Assembly: GCA_964017195.1 (NCBI GenBank)
Contig: OZ024891.1
Coordinates: forward strand, 1,390,894-1,454,893
Source of the DNA: Siderastrea radians
Taxonomy: Eukaryota; Cnidaria; Anthozoa; Scleractinia; Rhizangiidae
DNA length: 64,000 nt
Direction: 5' to 3'
How positions within the stretch are numbered: position 1 is the first letter of the stretch; the number at the start of each line of letters is the position of its first letter. The notes beneath the pieces are model-generated. The model was given only the letters and a program-made list of their open reading frames with translations. It had not been told where the DNA came from and searched no databases. A program made the position numbers and the translations under genes. Below, piece by piece: positions 1-7,816 of this stretch.

Positions 1-124
1 AAGTCATTTTGGCAAGCCAGTATTTCTTATGATAGAATTTGTATAATGCTTTCAACTCAGATATTTGATTTTCCGTTAATTTTTCTGAAACATGGTTCCA
101 ATTGAATATATTATGTTTATCCAT
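1..124 (-). CDS. Hypothetical membrane protein, N-terminal part, cut by window edge
   Basis: An ATG at 124 (minus strand) opens a frame that runs off the window. The visible 41 residues align by eye with the start of the E2 protein at 42344-42844: an I-F-x-x-N-H near residue 5, then L-K-x-L-Y-x-x-Y-H-K-K. In E2 the full protein is 166 residues with a hydrophobic middle, and in both elements it lies just beyond the fiber gene. The function is unknown. The conserved position suggests a virion or membrane accessory protein. Confidence 0.6.
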   Translation of the reverse strand, partial: MDKHNIFNWNHVSEKLTENQISELKALYKFYHKKYWLAKMT

Positions 125-129
125 ATATA

Positions 130-249
130 TTATATGGTTACATTTTTCTTTTTGAATGACTCTTTAATATTGGAGTATAATGTTCTGATGTTTTTAATCA
201 ATCTTTCTATGCTTTCGAGAATTTCATTAATTAAAATAGCTGTTCTCAT
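130..249 (-). CDS. Small hypothetical protein (39 aa)
   Basis: A short ATG-initiated frame of 39 residues, rich in Lys, Ile and Leu and helical in character, sits six bases upstream of the start of the cut gene at 124 and in the same direction. The tight tandem spacing matches other E1 genes. There is no recognizable family and no clear counterpart in E2, so it may be a chance frame. Confidence 0.3.
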   Translation of the reverse strand: MRTAILINEILESIERLIKNIRTLYSNIKESFKKKNVTI

Positions 250-396
250 ATATATTATTATGTTGGATTATTTATTATGTTTTTCATCGGAAACCTCAAC
301 GCTTATTTCTTTTGGGATAATATATTCTAAAAAGCATTCCATACTCCAATCAGATGGATATCCGCATTGTGATATATGATGAATGAAAAAAAATGT

Positions 397-2115
397 TTAT
401 GGCACTCTATATTCAATCAACATTAAGAGTTCTTGATTTTTCACAACTGAACCCAGTTCCACAGCCAAATGACCAAACGCTAGTACTAAATTGATATTTA
501 TTGTCTGTGATTTAGTTGATTGGGTTGAAGTGTAAGTGATTGATTGAGTTAAATGGTCACTGTGTTTTATTTTTAAAGAAATAGGCTTATATTTACTTTT
601 GAGCTTGAAATAGAACACTGTTATAGTTAATATGTGGCTATGATTTGGAATGATTATTTTGTCACAACCATTTAATAAAAATGTGTTCCCGTTTTTCGTA
701 TTTAAATACCCATGTATATAATGAACTGAACCACTTAATTTATACCCATTTAAAGACAAATCTGTTTGCATTACCATTTTACCATTTTCTACAACGTACG
801 CCGTATCATACACATCCGAGTCTACATTACTCTGTGATCCTTTGACTCCATATACAATCAAATAACCAACTCCTTGAGTGGAGCTACTTGCAGTGCCCTG
901 ACAATGCATGTCAATGTAAATGTATTCGGGAGGAGTTATGCTCCACTTATGTAAGTGAACAATCGATCTACTGTAATTAACAAACAGCTTAGTTGATTGT
1001 TGACCAATATTTAGTGAAGTGGAAACGACACTCACTGACAAATTTGTTGTGCTTGGAGTGAAAAATTCAATAGCTAAAGTGTACTCGCCTTCTGGAAGTT
1101 TGAACATGTTAAAGCCAATGCGAGAAGAATACTCATTTTGAGCGTCTTTCCCCATTTTAAATTTATAAGCTTTTTTGTTGACGTTGTGGGGGGAACCAGA
1201 AAAGTCAACAATGCCATCAACTATTATGTTGTTTTCACTTGAAGATTCATCGGCATTTTCCATGAGATACCTGAAAACGTCTTTCTTGTTGGTTGAGCTG
1301 GTGATGTGAGACTCCTTGATTTTTGTGTCAAAGTAAGTTTTCAGCCCTACAGTCACATCACCTTTGGCGGTGTGTACCTTACTGCTGACATAGCCGACAT
1401 TAGCTGCTGATTTTATGTCTTTGTCATCGGTGTTCAAGTTGATTATTGTTTTTTCATTTAAATTCAAGTTTCCAGTCATATTGTTAGTGCCATCAACTTT
1501 GAGAAACTTTTTTTGTGTCATGTCATCAATTCTGTTGTTAACAAACTCGACACATGCGGCGTCTCTTTGGTTTGATGGAAGATCAAGATTGATAATTGAA
1601 TTATTTTTCATATCAATATCAGATCCTTTATCCAGTTTTTTTTCAAGCTGATTTTCGACATACTTTTTGTTTGTGGCTTGATCTGCCTGTGTTGGGTCTT
1701 TCACATTTGTGATGAAATTATTGTTCATGTTAATGGGTTGCTCCATCCGACCTCCTTCTTTCTTTGACAAGAATATCTCCCTTTGTGATTCATAACTTAT
1801 AACCTTGTTGAGATCACCATGAACTGGATAATTGTCTTTTGGGACAATGAGTGACCCTGTCATCGTATCACCAGATATTGCAACAAATTTAGATGTATCC
1901 ACACTTGGAATCTTAGATATCTCTGAATCAAGATATTGTTTAGTAACAACGTCATTATTATTGGTTCCCTGTTTCACATTAACCAGTTTTTTATTCTGCA
2001 TATCATAATCATTATTAGCATCTAATTTAAATCCAATACCAGGTAAACCTCTTGAACCTATCTTACCTAGTCCTTGAGAATCATCATGATTAAGGATACC
2101 GTTGGTATAACTCAT
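397..2115 (-). CDS. Fiber/tail-spike-like protein with trimeric shaft repeats
   Basis: A 572-residue frame. Residues about 15-30 form a short glycine-rich stretch (GLGKIGSRGLPGIG). Residues about 30-270 carry spaced repeats of the type D-M-x-N-x-x-I-x-N-L/V, often followed by A-x-x-K-Y-V, as in viral and phage fiber shafts. The C-terminal third is beta-rich and probably forms a knob. The E2 homologue (40625-42315) aligns over most of its length, shares the C-terminal E-Y-R-x-P ending, and has a much longer collagen-like stretch at the N-terminus. The gene lies 11 bp after the packaging ATPase, on the same strand. The role in host attachment is inferred from the shaft repeats and context. Confidence 0.65.
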   Translation of the reverse strand: MSYTNGILNHDDSQGLGKIGSRGLPGIGFKLDANNDYDMQNKKLVNVKQGTNNNDVVTKQYLDSEISKIPSVDTSKFVAISGDTMTGSLIVPKDNYPVHGDLNKVISYESQREIFLSKKEGGRMEQPINMNNNFITNVKDPTQADQATNKKYVENQLEKKLDKGSDIDMKNNSIINLDLPSNQRDAACVEFVNNRIDDMTQKKFLKVDGTNNMTGNLNLNEKTIINLNTDDKDIKSAANVGYVSSKVHTAKGDVTVGLKTYFDTKIKESHITSSTNKKDVFRYLMENADESSSENNIIVDGIVDFSGSPHNVNKKAYKFKMGKDAQNEYSSRIGFNMFKLPEGEYTLAIEFFTPSTTNLSVSVVSTSLNIGQQSTKLFVNYSRSIVHLHKWSITPPEYIYIDMHCQGTASSSTQGVGYLIVYGVKGSQSNVDSDVYDTAYVVENGKMVMQTDLSLNGYKLSGSVHYIHGYLNTKNGNTFLLNGCDKIIIPNHSHILTITVFYFKLKSKYKPISLKIKHSDHLTQSITYTSTQSTKSQTININLVLAFGHLAVELGSVVKNQELLMLIEYRVP

Positions 2116-2126
2116 ATATTAATGGT

Positions 2127-2768
2127 TTATATTCTTTCATCGAAATTTCGGGCTACCTTTTTTTTGACCTTATCAACATACAAAAAACTATATGGATCCT
2201 TAGTCGCTTTCTGATAATCTGATTTATTTATGTTCAGTTCTCGGCAAATCATCGATTGCTCGTTTCTTGATGGGAAATCGTATATGCAATAATGTGAACT
2301 ATTCAGTCTTATTGTTTTATCGGTTCCGTAATAGCTTTGACTTAAATATATACAACAACAATTTTTATTTCTTGAATTGGTGAAGTAGTCTCGTATCCGT
2401 TCGTCATTTTTTTTACCTGTATTCAAATAGTCATCAAATATGATTAATTTTTGGTTTTCCTCAGGCAAATCTGTAAGAGGGATGATTTCATCGTTACTTG
2501 CTTCTATCACGTTATAACCCACCTCTTTTGATATTGGTTCAAGAGTTTTCAACAGATGCTTATATTTGCTTTGGGAGAGATTTCGAGCATAAAGGTATAT
2601 CTTGTCAAAGTATAAGAGTCTGTAGATCATATCGAGAACCAGCGTAGTTTTACCCATCCCAGAAGGACTGCAAATAAGCATCCTGAAACATTTTTTTGGC
2701 ATGAAACTCTTTAATTGGATAAAATCGTTATTTTCATCGTCTTGAATGTCATAGTTTTGAATTCTCAT
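2127..2768 (-). CDS. A32-like DNA-packaging ATPase (FtsK/HerA superfamily)
   Basis: A 213-residue protein. The P-loop C-S-P-S-G-M-G-K-T lies at residues 33-41 and the Walker B strand K-L-I-I-F-D-D at 107-113. A later conserved C-C-C-I-Y-L-S-Q strand matches the sensor-like motif of this family. In adintoviruses and related viruses the enzyme pumps the genome into preformed capsids. The E2 homologue (39989-40638) shares the P-loop and Walker B but is frameshifted. The gene is divergent from the capsid block and followed by the fiber gene with an 11-bp gap, suggesting one minus-strand late unit. Confidence 0.9.
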   Translation of the reverse strand: MRIQNYDIQDDENNDFIQLKSFMPKKCFRMLICSPSGMGKTTLVLDMIYRLLYFDKIYLYARNLSQSKYKHLLKTLEPISKEVGYNVIEASNDEIIPLTDLPEENQKLIIFDDYLNTGKKNDERIRDYFTNSRNKNCCCIYLSQSYYGTDKTIRLNSSHYCIYDFPSRNEQSMICRELNINKSDYQKATKDPYSFLYVDKVKKKVARNFDERI

Positions 2769-2896
2769 ATATCATTTGTTTATACAATTTTATCGCATGG
2801 CGACACGCTATGCGACACGCTATGCGAGCGTTTTTATATATGATAACCCTAATTTTTCCGAACAAAATACAAAATTTTATGTAAACAAATGATATA
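2769..2896. promoter_or_regulatory. Divergent intergenic promoter region with tandem repeats
   Basis: This 128-bp gap separates the ATPase (minus) from the capsid block (plus). It contains near-identical tandem units of about 12 bp (GCGACACGCTAT) around 2796-2830, unusually GC-rich for E1. Both flanking ATGs are preceded by the same AAACAAATGATAT sequence, in mirror orientation, so the gap looks like a bidirectional promoter with a symmetric start context. No protein binding can be shown from sequence alone. Confidence 0.5.
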
Positions 2897-3892
2897 ATGA
2901 GTTTACTCAAATGGAAAGAAATGGCTGAGAAACGATCCGAGCTTGGTAAAAAGATAAACACAGTAAGAGAGACAATAAAACAAAAAAAGATATCTGATCA
3001 AATGGGTGAAGTTGAGGCAGAGAAACTTTTCAAACCTATAACATCTGAGTTAAAGGAACTTACAGCCACAAAAGCACCGTTGAGAAGATTGGTAAGGAAA
3101 AAGCGACCTGTTCCAGATTATGGAATAGCTATTGATGATGAAGTGCCTGATTATGGATTGGAAGATCTATTTAGTGATCAAGTTCTACCACAAAATGACA
3201 AACAATTGGTTCCAAAACCTCCAAGTTATGAAGACGTCCTCGAGGATTTAGCATCAGGTAAAAAACAAATGTATATAGATCCGGAATATATGTATGAACC
3301 TGAAGATCTTCCACCTGAATACGAAGAAGAAGAAGTACCTGATTATAACATTCTCGAGGAGGATAGAATAAATCAAGCTTTAGATCAACTTGGAATTCCT
3401 AACTATGATGATGTTGAATTACGTCTAACAGAAAAGGATATGGATAATAAAAAGAGTAAAGCTTATCTGAACAAAATCTTGAAAAATGCTAAAGATCAAC
3501 GTTCGAAACTAAATGGTTATTGGAGTGATATCACTAAAAAATTAAATAGTGGTTTAATGACTGAAGCTGAGGCTCAATATCGAAGAAAGGTCATTACTGA
3601 TACGAGGAAGGTTTTAAATAATTATATCAATTACAACAATCAAAGATTAAAAAATATTAAAGGGTCCGGTTTGAAGAAAAAAACAAAAAGAGGTGGACAA
3701 GTCCAGTTTTTCAATAATCCAACAGAAATGATGAAAAAACTTGAACTGATTATAGGATCAAAGGTTGCCGGTAATAATAGCATAGAGCTAAGAAACACAG
3801 GTGTTGCACTTCTCGACATCTTGTTGAGAAATTCAATACTCAATAAGCCACAATATAACAAAATATACAAAAACTATTTTAGTCTAAACTAA
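2897..3892 (+). CDS. Internal virion protein with VPDY repeats
   Basis: A 331-residue protein. The N-terminal 60 residues are a predicted coiled coil. The middle is acidic and proline-rich with repeated V-P-D-Y or I-P-N-Y motifs (about residues 72, 82, 150 and 167). Two P-P-x-Y-like motifs (PPSYED near 110 and PPEYEE near 139) resemble late-domain motifs that recruit NEDD4-type ubiquitin ligases. A basic Gly-rich linker precedes a helical C-terminus. The E2 homologue at 38954-39951 shares the N-terminal W-x-x-x-A-E-x-x-x-x-L pattern and also carries PPPYQE. It is first in the capsid block. A structural or scaffolding role is inferred from position. Confidence 0.6.
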   Translation: MSLLKWKEMAEKRSELGKKINTVRETIKQKKISDQMGEVEAEKLFKPITSELKELTATKAPLRRLVRKKRPVPDYGIAIDDEVPDYGLEDLFSDQVLPQNDKQLVPKPPSYEDVLEDLASGKKQMYIDPEYMYEPEDLPPEYEEEEVPDYNILEEDRINQALDQLGIPNYDDVELRLTEKDMDNKKSKAYLNKILKNAKDQRSKLNGYWSDITKKLNSGLMTEAEAQYRRKVITDTRKVLNNYINYNNQRLKNIKGSGLKKKTKRGGQVQFFNNPTEMMKKLELIIGSKVAGNNSIELRNTGVALLDILLRNSILNKPQYNKIYKNYFSLN

Positions 3893-3900
3893 TCATATAA
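3883..3900 (+). promoter_or_regulatory. Late-promoter-like motif before the penton-like gene
   Basis: TCTAAACTAATCATATAA directly abuts the ATG at 3901. The same TCTAA...CATATA arrangement recurs before 5151, 6515 and 7817, and in weaker form before 4681. A TCTA core next to the start codon is the known late promoter signature of the virophage mavirus and its host virus CroV; the parallel here is an inference. Confidence 0.5.
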
Positions 3901-4662
3901 ATGAATAGACAACTTGTATTATCCAGTCATACAGTAAAAACCCAAAATGGTAATAAACCATCGGATTTCACAATCAAATACAGTAATCCGATAATACTAG
4001 ATTCAAACAGACAATATGAAATCGGCCTAGACCGAATCATTTCGATGTCATTCACTTGGTTTAACATTACGAAAGAACTCACTAATCAGAAAATAAGATA
4101 TTCGTCTGATAGTGGTGCTAATTGGACGGAAATTATATTCAACCCTGGAGTGTGGAATTACATTGATTTTGACAATGTAATCAAAGAAAAAACAAAAACA
4201 GGAACCTCATCAAACCCTCAATATCCAATCACTCTGGAGTTCAACGATACTGTATTCAGGACAATAATAACACTTGCCAAAGATTACAGATTAGATCTTA
4301 CTCAAAGTAATTTTAATGATCTTATTGGTTTCAATAAAAAGATTCTAACAAGTAGTGTAAATGTTGGAGATTACATTCCTAATCTCTCACAAGACAGAGA
4401 AATATTAAATGTTCATTGTGATTTGATAAGTGACAGTCTTGTTGATGGTGAAGAGTCAGATATTATATATAGTTTCAGTACTTCAACTCTCACTCCGAGT
4501 TATAGTTTCACACAAGAGCCTCGACGAGTACAGTTCAATCCAGTTAATAAAAATACGATTAATAAAATTCGGATTTATATCACCGACGGTAAACGAAGAA
4601 TTATAGATCTTAATCATAGTGACACTTCATTCAGTTTGATTTTAAGAGAGAAGAGAGATTAA
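3901..4662 (+). CDS. Penton-like minor capsid protein (single jelly roll)
   Basis: A 253-residue, beta-rich protein without membrane segments. E2 encodes a homologue of identical length (38185-38946). Shared landmarks are an N-terminal D-F-T-I/V-K-Y/F, an I-S/T-M-S-F/Y-T/S-W pattern near residue 50, an H-C-D-L-I motif near 178, Y-S-F-S-T-S, E-P-R-R and a C-terminal I-T/V-D-G-R/K run before D-L-N. It lies between the internal protein and the small basic protein, next to the major capsid gene, as pentons do in adintoviruses. The assignment rests on context, length and beta character rather than a definitive motif. Confidence 0.6.
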   Translation: MNRQLVLSSHTVKTQNGNKPSDFTIKYSNPIILDSNRQYEIGLDRIISMSFTWFNITKELTNQKIRYSSDSGANWTEIIFNPGVWNYIDFDNVIKEKTKTGTSSNPQYPITLEFNDTVFRTIITLAKDYRLDLTQSNFNDLIGFNKKILTSSVNVGDYIPNLSQDREILNVHCDLISDSLVDGEESDIIYSFSTSTLTPSYSFTQEPRRVQFNPVNKNTINKIRIYITDGKRRIIDLNHSDTSFSLILREKRD

Positions 4663-4680
4663 TCTAACTAATAGTTATAG
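4663..4680 (+). promoter_or_regulatory. Late-promoter-like motif before the small basic protein gene
   Basis: TCTAACTAATAGTTATAG abuts the ATG at 4681. It shares the TCTAA core and an AT-rich tail with the other late-type starts but lacks a clean CATATA. Confidence 0.4.
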
Positions 4681-5052
4681 ATGGCATCATATGAATACAA
4701 GCGAATTTATCATCCAAAACTTGGACGATTTGTTTATAAACATAAAGGATCTGGGATCATTGTTGATAACATTTTCAAACCGGTTGGAAGGGTGTTAAGT
4801 AAAGTTCCAGAAATGGTTTTAAAACCTTTAGCGAAAAAAGCGCTTCAATCTGGTATTTCCCATGCTGGAGACAAACTGGGAAAAAAAGCAGCTGAAAAAA
4901 GCGGAGAGCTTATTATGAGAAAATTACACGGTTCAACTAAACAATCAATGAATAAAACCATGAAACCAACCAAACCTACTAAACCAAAACAAGAAGAAGA
5001 TTACAACACAATTCTGAATAGACTTATATCTGGTACTGGATTAAGACGATAA
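4681..5052 (+). CDS. Small basic capsid-associated protein
   Basis: A 123-residue basic protein. The N-terminus contains G-R-F-V-Y-K-H-K-G-S-G-I-I followed by an amphipathic helical segment rich in Lys and Ala, then a Lys/Pro/Thr linker and a short conserved tail (N-R-L-I-S-G). The E2 copy (36826-38157) has the matching Y-R-Y-K-H-K-G-S-G-V-I and a longer Lys/Ala-rich tail, but is interrupted by a transposon. Size, charge and position beside the major capsid gene suggest a DNA-binding core or cement protein. No family is recognized. Confidence 0.55.
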   Translation: MASYEYKRIYHPKLGRFVYKHKGSGIIVDNIFKPVGRVLSKVPEMVLKPLAKKALQSGISHAGDKLGKKAAEKSGELIMRKLHGSTKQSMNKTMKPTKPTKPKQEEDYNTILNRLISGTGLRR

Positions 5053-5150
5053 AATGTTATTAAAAAGTGAATTTTATCCAATTATAAATAGACTAGCAAG
5101 TGGGAAATGGTTTATATAAAAAGTGAATTTTATCTAAACTACTCATATAA
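5053..5150 (+). promoter_or_regulatory. Upstream region of the major capsid gene with duplicated 17-mer
   Basis: The 98-bp gap contains the sequence AAAAAGTGAATTTTATC twice (about 5065 and 5118). The second copy runs into TCTAAACTACTCATATAA, which abuts the ATG at 5151. The duplicated block may be an upstream control element for the most abundant late product. Confidence 0.45.
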
Positions 5151-6440
5151 ATGAGTTTCAGAACAAGTGAAAATCTGCAACGATATGAATACGTTCGTTT
5201 CCATTTGGATAATGTCATTGAACAGCCTGGTAACAATCAATCACAGAAAAAGACAGGTTACAGATTCACAATCAACGATAGGTCGACTATGTTCGATTTT
5301 TTTAATGGGTATTTCGAAGTAACTAAAGAGCTTCAAAAAAGGGCAGATGGTGCTGGATATGCTGCAGCGGATCGCATCACAATGATAAACGGATCTCACA
5401 GTCTAATCAGACATATGGTTATCAAATCTTCAGGCAAAATCGTATACGAGAGTGATAATTTACATAGAATTACGAATGTCAAAAATCTCCTTGAATACAG
5501 CGATGATTATAGTAGATCCGTTGGAAAGAATTCTTTCTGGTATCTTGACACTGATGGAACAACAGCGAATACCAACTTAGGATTCGAGGCACGTCGTATT
5601 TTAACCCAAGCTAATCAGAATGACGGCGGCGGAGGAGCTAAGAGTATTAACGAGATGATACCGTTGAACCGATACAGCTTTTTCCAGGAATTAGAAAAAA
5701 AAATGCTGCCCCCGATGCAGCTCACGATTGAATTAACATTGAACGAAGATAGTGAACTGATTCACATGGCAAATGGCACAGACGCTGGTCGTGTTGTAGT
5801 AAAAAGATTGTATCTTTGGCTACCAAGACTAATCCCAAAAGACATCATGTATAGTAATTTCGTTTCAGAGTTTCTTAAGCCAACAACCTGGACATATATG
5901 CGAGATATCTACAATCAGTCAGCAAATACCAGAGCTATTCAGAATATGTTTCAAATCAGTCCAGCTATTGATAACGTTAAACATGTTTTTATATATCTCC
6001 AGAGGACAGACGCACCAAATAATGATGAAGCAGAGAGGAGTTCGTATTTGTTCGATACTTTCAAGTTGAATGCCGCTAACGCTAACAGCTCTCTATCAAG
6101 CTGTAGGCTTGAATACGGGAATAACGTTTTTTACCCAGAGCTGGAATATGATAGTGACTCTAAAATACGGATATTTAATGATCTCATGTCATATGCATTT
6201 CGTAAGAACGATTACAATTCAGGAACACAGCTTAATGTATCCAATTTCACTAGTTTGTATGGATTATTGTATTTCGATTTGTCATATCAGAAAGAGGTTG
6301 TGACGAGAGATCCTAAACAGTTGATTCTCCATTATCGTCTCAATGTAGCCCCAGCAGCAAACGTCCGAGCTCATAGCATCGTATTTTACGAGAGTGAGGT
6401 TGTTGTTAAGACAGTTGGAAACGAATTGATGATAGTTTAA
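5151..6440 (+). CDS. Major capsid protein (double jelly roll, hexon-like)
   Basis: A 429-residue, beta-rich protein, the usual size for a Maverick double-jelly-roll capsid. Landmarks shared with E2 (35519-36783) are the N-terminal K-T-G-Y-R/K-F-T pattern near residue 35, F-W-Y-L-D near 127, P-L-N-R-Y-S-F-F near 172, F-Y-P-E-L-E/D-Y-D near 322, F/Y-R-K-N-D-Y-N-x-G near 348 and a C-terminal V-G-N-E-L. It forms the hexameric capsomers of an icosahedral virion. The gene sits centrally in the capsid block behind a strong TCTAAACT-CATATAA start signal. The reading frame is uninterrupted. The family call is based on context and homology between the two elements. Confidence 0.8.
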   Translation: MSFRTSENLQRYEYVRFHLDNVIEQPGNNQSQKKTGYRFTINDRSTMFDFFNGYFEVTKELQKRADGAGYAAADRITMINGSHSLIRHMVIKSSGKIVYESDNLHRITNVKNLLEYSDDYSRSVGKNSFWYLDTDGTTANTNLGFEARRILTQANQNDGGGGAKSINEMIPLNRYSFFQELEKKMLPPMQLTIELTLNEDSELIHMANGTDAGRVVVKRLYLWLPRLIPKDIMYSNFVSEFLKPTTWTYMRDIYNQSANTRAIQNMFQISPAIDNVKHVFIYLQRTDAPNNDEAERSSYLFDTFKLNAANANSSLSSCRLEYGNNVFYPELEYDSDSKIRIFNDLMSYAFRKNDYNSGTQLNVSNFTSLYGLLYFDLSYQKEVVTRDPKQLILHYRLNVAPAANVRAHSIVFYESEVVVKTVGNELMIV

Positions 6441-6499
6441 ATAAATAAGTTTTACATCGATGAAAATTTAAATGAATATGTTTTTTAAAATAGAATTTA

Positions 6500-6514
6500 T
6501 CTAACATATAATAT
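6500..6514 (+). promoter_or_regulatory. Late-promoter-like motif before the core protein gene
   Basis: TCTAACATATAATAT abuts the ATG at 6515 and is preceded by GAATTTA, which echoes the GAATTTTA found before the capsid gene motif. Confidence 0.45.
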
Positions 6515-7297
6515 ATGACACAACTATACGAAATTAAAGTTAGTTTATCACCAAACCAGAAAAAGAATCTTAGTAACGCGTATCATAAAAGAGAAACTAT
6601 CATTTTGAGACTGACAAAGGACTCTCTATCTGGGAATGACACTCTATACGTACCTCAGAATATAGTTAAGCGATTGAATAAAAATAGAAAATTGAGAAAA
6701 GGAATGGACATCAAACTAGCCAAAACAAACATTCGAAAGCAAGTTGGTGGATCACTCCTCTCTACAGTTCTGTCGCTTGGAAGAACTTTCGCTCCAACGA
6801 TTGCCAAGACTATTGGATTGTCAGCTTTGGCAGGTTTAGCATCTGAAGGAGCATCTCAGATTGTTAAGAAGATATCTGGAAAAGGTTTACAAACCGGTGG
6901 GTTCCTAATACCACAAAATAAAATCAACCAGTTGATAGCATATAAACATCTTTTGACCACAAAACAAAAACAAGATATATTAAATGCTCTACAAACAGGC
7001 TCTGGTGTTCATATAAAACCGACAAAAGTACAAACAGGTGGGTTCTTAGGGACTCTCCTTGCATCAATTGGAGTCCCTTTAGCTATTGAGGCAATAAAGA
7101 AGATGACTGGTAAAGGAGCTCCTCAGATGGGACGACCTAAACAAAGACCACCCAGATCTATACCAGAACAGGATGGTGGTTTGATGACCAACACTTATAG
7201 AACACCGCCTTTTTACGGAAATTGGCCAGACGATACAATCGGTATGGGGACTAAAAAAAAAAAAAATCTCAAAAAAAGGGCGAAGGTCTACTATTAG
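6515..7297 (+). CDS. pX-like virion core protein with hydrophobic Gly-rich repeats
   Basis: A 260-residue basic protein. After a conserved N-terminal domain (about 1-70) come two Gly-Gly-starting hydrophobic segments (about 78-120 and 170-200; the second reads G-G-F-L-G-T-L-L-A-S-I-G-V-P-L-A). Each is followed by a K-I/M-x-G-K-G motif, resembling the pX-like minor virion proteins of adintoviruses. Further G-G sites could be cleaved by the adjacent adenain-like protease. The E2 homologue is 34773-35480, with the same G-G-F-L-G...S-I-G-V-P-L-A segment. The 3-prime end contains a run of 14 A residues (7253-7266) where the protease frame, offset by +1, overlaps. Confidence 0.65.
   Translation: MTQLYEIKVSLSPNQKKNLSNAYHKRETIILRLTKDSLSGNDTLYVPQNIVKRLNKNRKLRKGMDIKLAKTNIRKQVGGSLLSTVLSLGRTFAPTIAKTIGLSALAGLASEGASQIVKKISGKGLQTGGFLIPQNKINQLIAYKHLLTTKQKQDILNALQTGSGVHIKPTKVQTGGFLGTLLASIGVPLAIEAIKKMTGKGAPQMGRPKQRPPRSIPEQDGGLMTNTYRTPPFYGNWPDDTIGMGTKKKKNLKKRAKVYY
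7253..7297 (+). promoter_or_regulatory. Possible slippage site joining core protein to protease
   Basis: A run of 14 A residues lies at the 3-prime end of the core-protein frame. The protease frame is +1 (equivalently -2) relative to it, is open through this region, and has no ATG before its conserved N-terminal domain. E2 shows the same +1 offset at a run of eight A residues (about 34783-34790). Transcriptional or ribosomal slippage is the simplest explanation; splicing and reinitiation are alternatives. Confidence 0.4.
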
Positions 7298-7805
7298 GCA
7301 AGAACTCGCCGTTCAAAAACGTCCCTCTTCTAAACATTCTGTTGTAAAACCCGAATTCCATAAGAATGTCCCATTAAGTAATTATGATTTAATAAAATGG
7401 TGTAAATATCTGAATATCCCAATTAATGATGTATTGTCAAGAGATGAAAATGTTCCTCACAATCATAGACAGGCTCTATTCATTTACAATCTTGAACCAT
7501 CATATATGAGCGGTAGCCATTGGGTATCCACATATGTGAAAGATAACGTCATCAATTACTTTGATTCATTTGGTTTGCCTCCATTTCAAGAAATAGTTAA
7601 TCATGCTAAAAAGAAGAACTTAACATTGCTTCATCAGAACAATCAAATACAAAATTTACTGACGACAACATGCGGTTACTTCTGTTTATACTTTTTGAAT
7701 GAGATGAATAAGGGCAAATCATATTTTGATCTGTTGGAAGTTTTCGACATATTTAACACGGTTAAAAATGAGAAATTCTTAGAACAGTATTTTAAAAATA
7801 TCTAA
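7263..7805 (+). CDS. Adenain-like cysteine protease (virion maturation)
   Basis: The frame shows the C5-type catalytic set: His in G-S-H-W-V (near 7519), an acidic residue in Y-F-D-S-F-G (near 7565) and Cys in T-C-G-Y-F-C-L-Y-F (near 7670). Adenain processes capsid and core proteins at Gly-Gly type sites, and candidates are present in the neighbouring core protein. The conserved N-terminal D-L-I-K-W-C-K-Y-L-N-I-P (about 7387-7422) lies upstream of any in-frame ATG. The start given is therefore the first codon inside the poly-A run, not a proven initiation codon; a shorter frame would begin at the TTG at 7434. The E2 copy is frameshifted. Confidence 0.8.
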   Translation, partial: KISKKGRRSTIRQELAVQKRPSSKHSVVKPEFHKNVPLSNYDLIKWCKYLNIPINDVLSRDENVPHNHRQALFIYNLEPSYMSGSHWVSTYVKDNVINYFDSFGLPPFQEIVNHAKKKNLTLLHQNNQIQNLLTTTCGYFCLYFLNEMNKGKSYFDLLEVFDIFNTVKNEKFLEQYFKNI

Positions 7806-7816
7806 CTCATATATAT
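7801..7816 (+). promoter_or_regulatory. Late-promoter-like motif before the zinc-ribbon gene
   Basis: TCTAACTCATATATAT abuts the ATG at 7817. The TAA inside it is also the stop codon of the protease, so the signals are fully compacted. Confidence 0.45.

Noticed and set aside
1415..1651. Small plus-strand frame opposite the fiber gene
   Set aside because: Shadow of the conserved shaft repeats on the minus strand.
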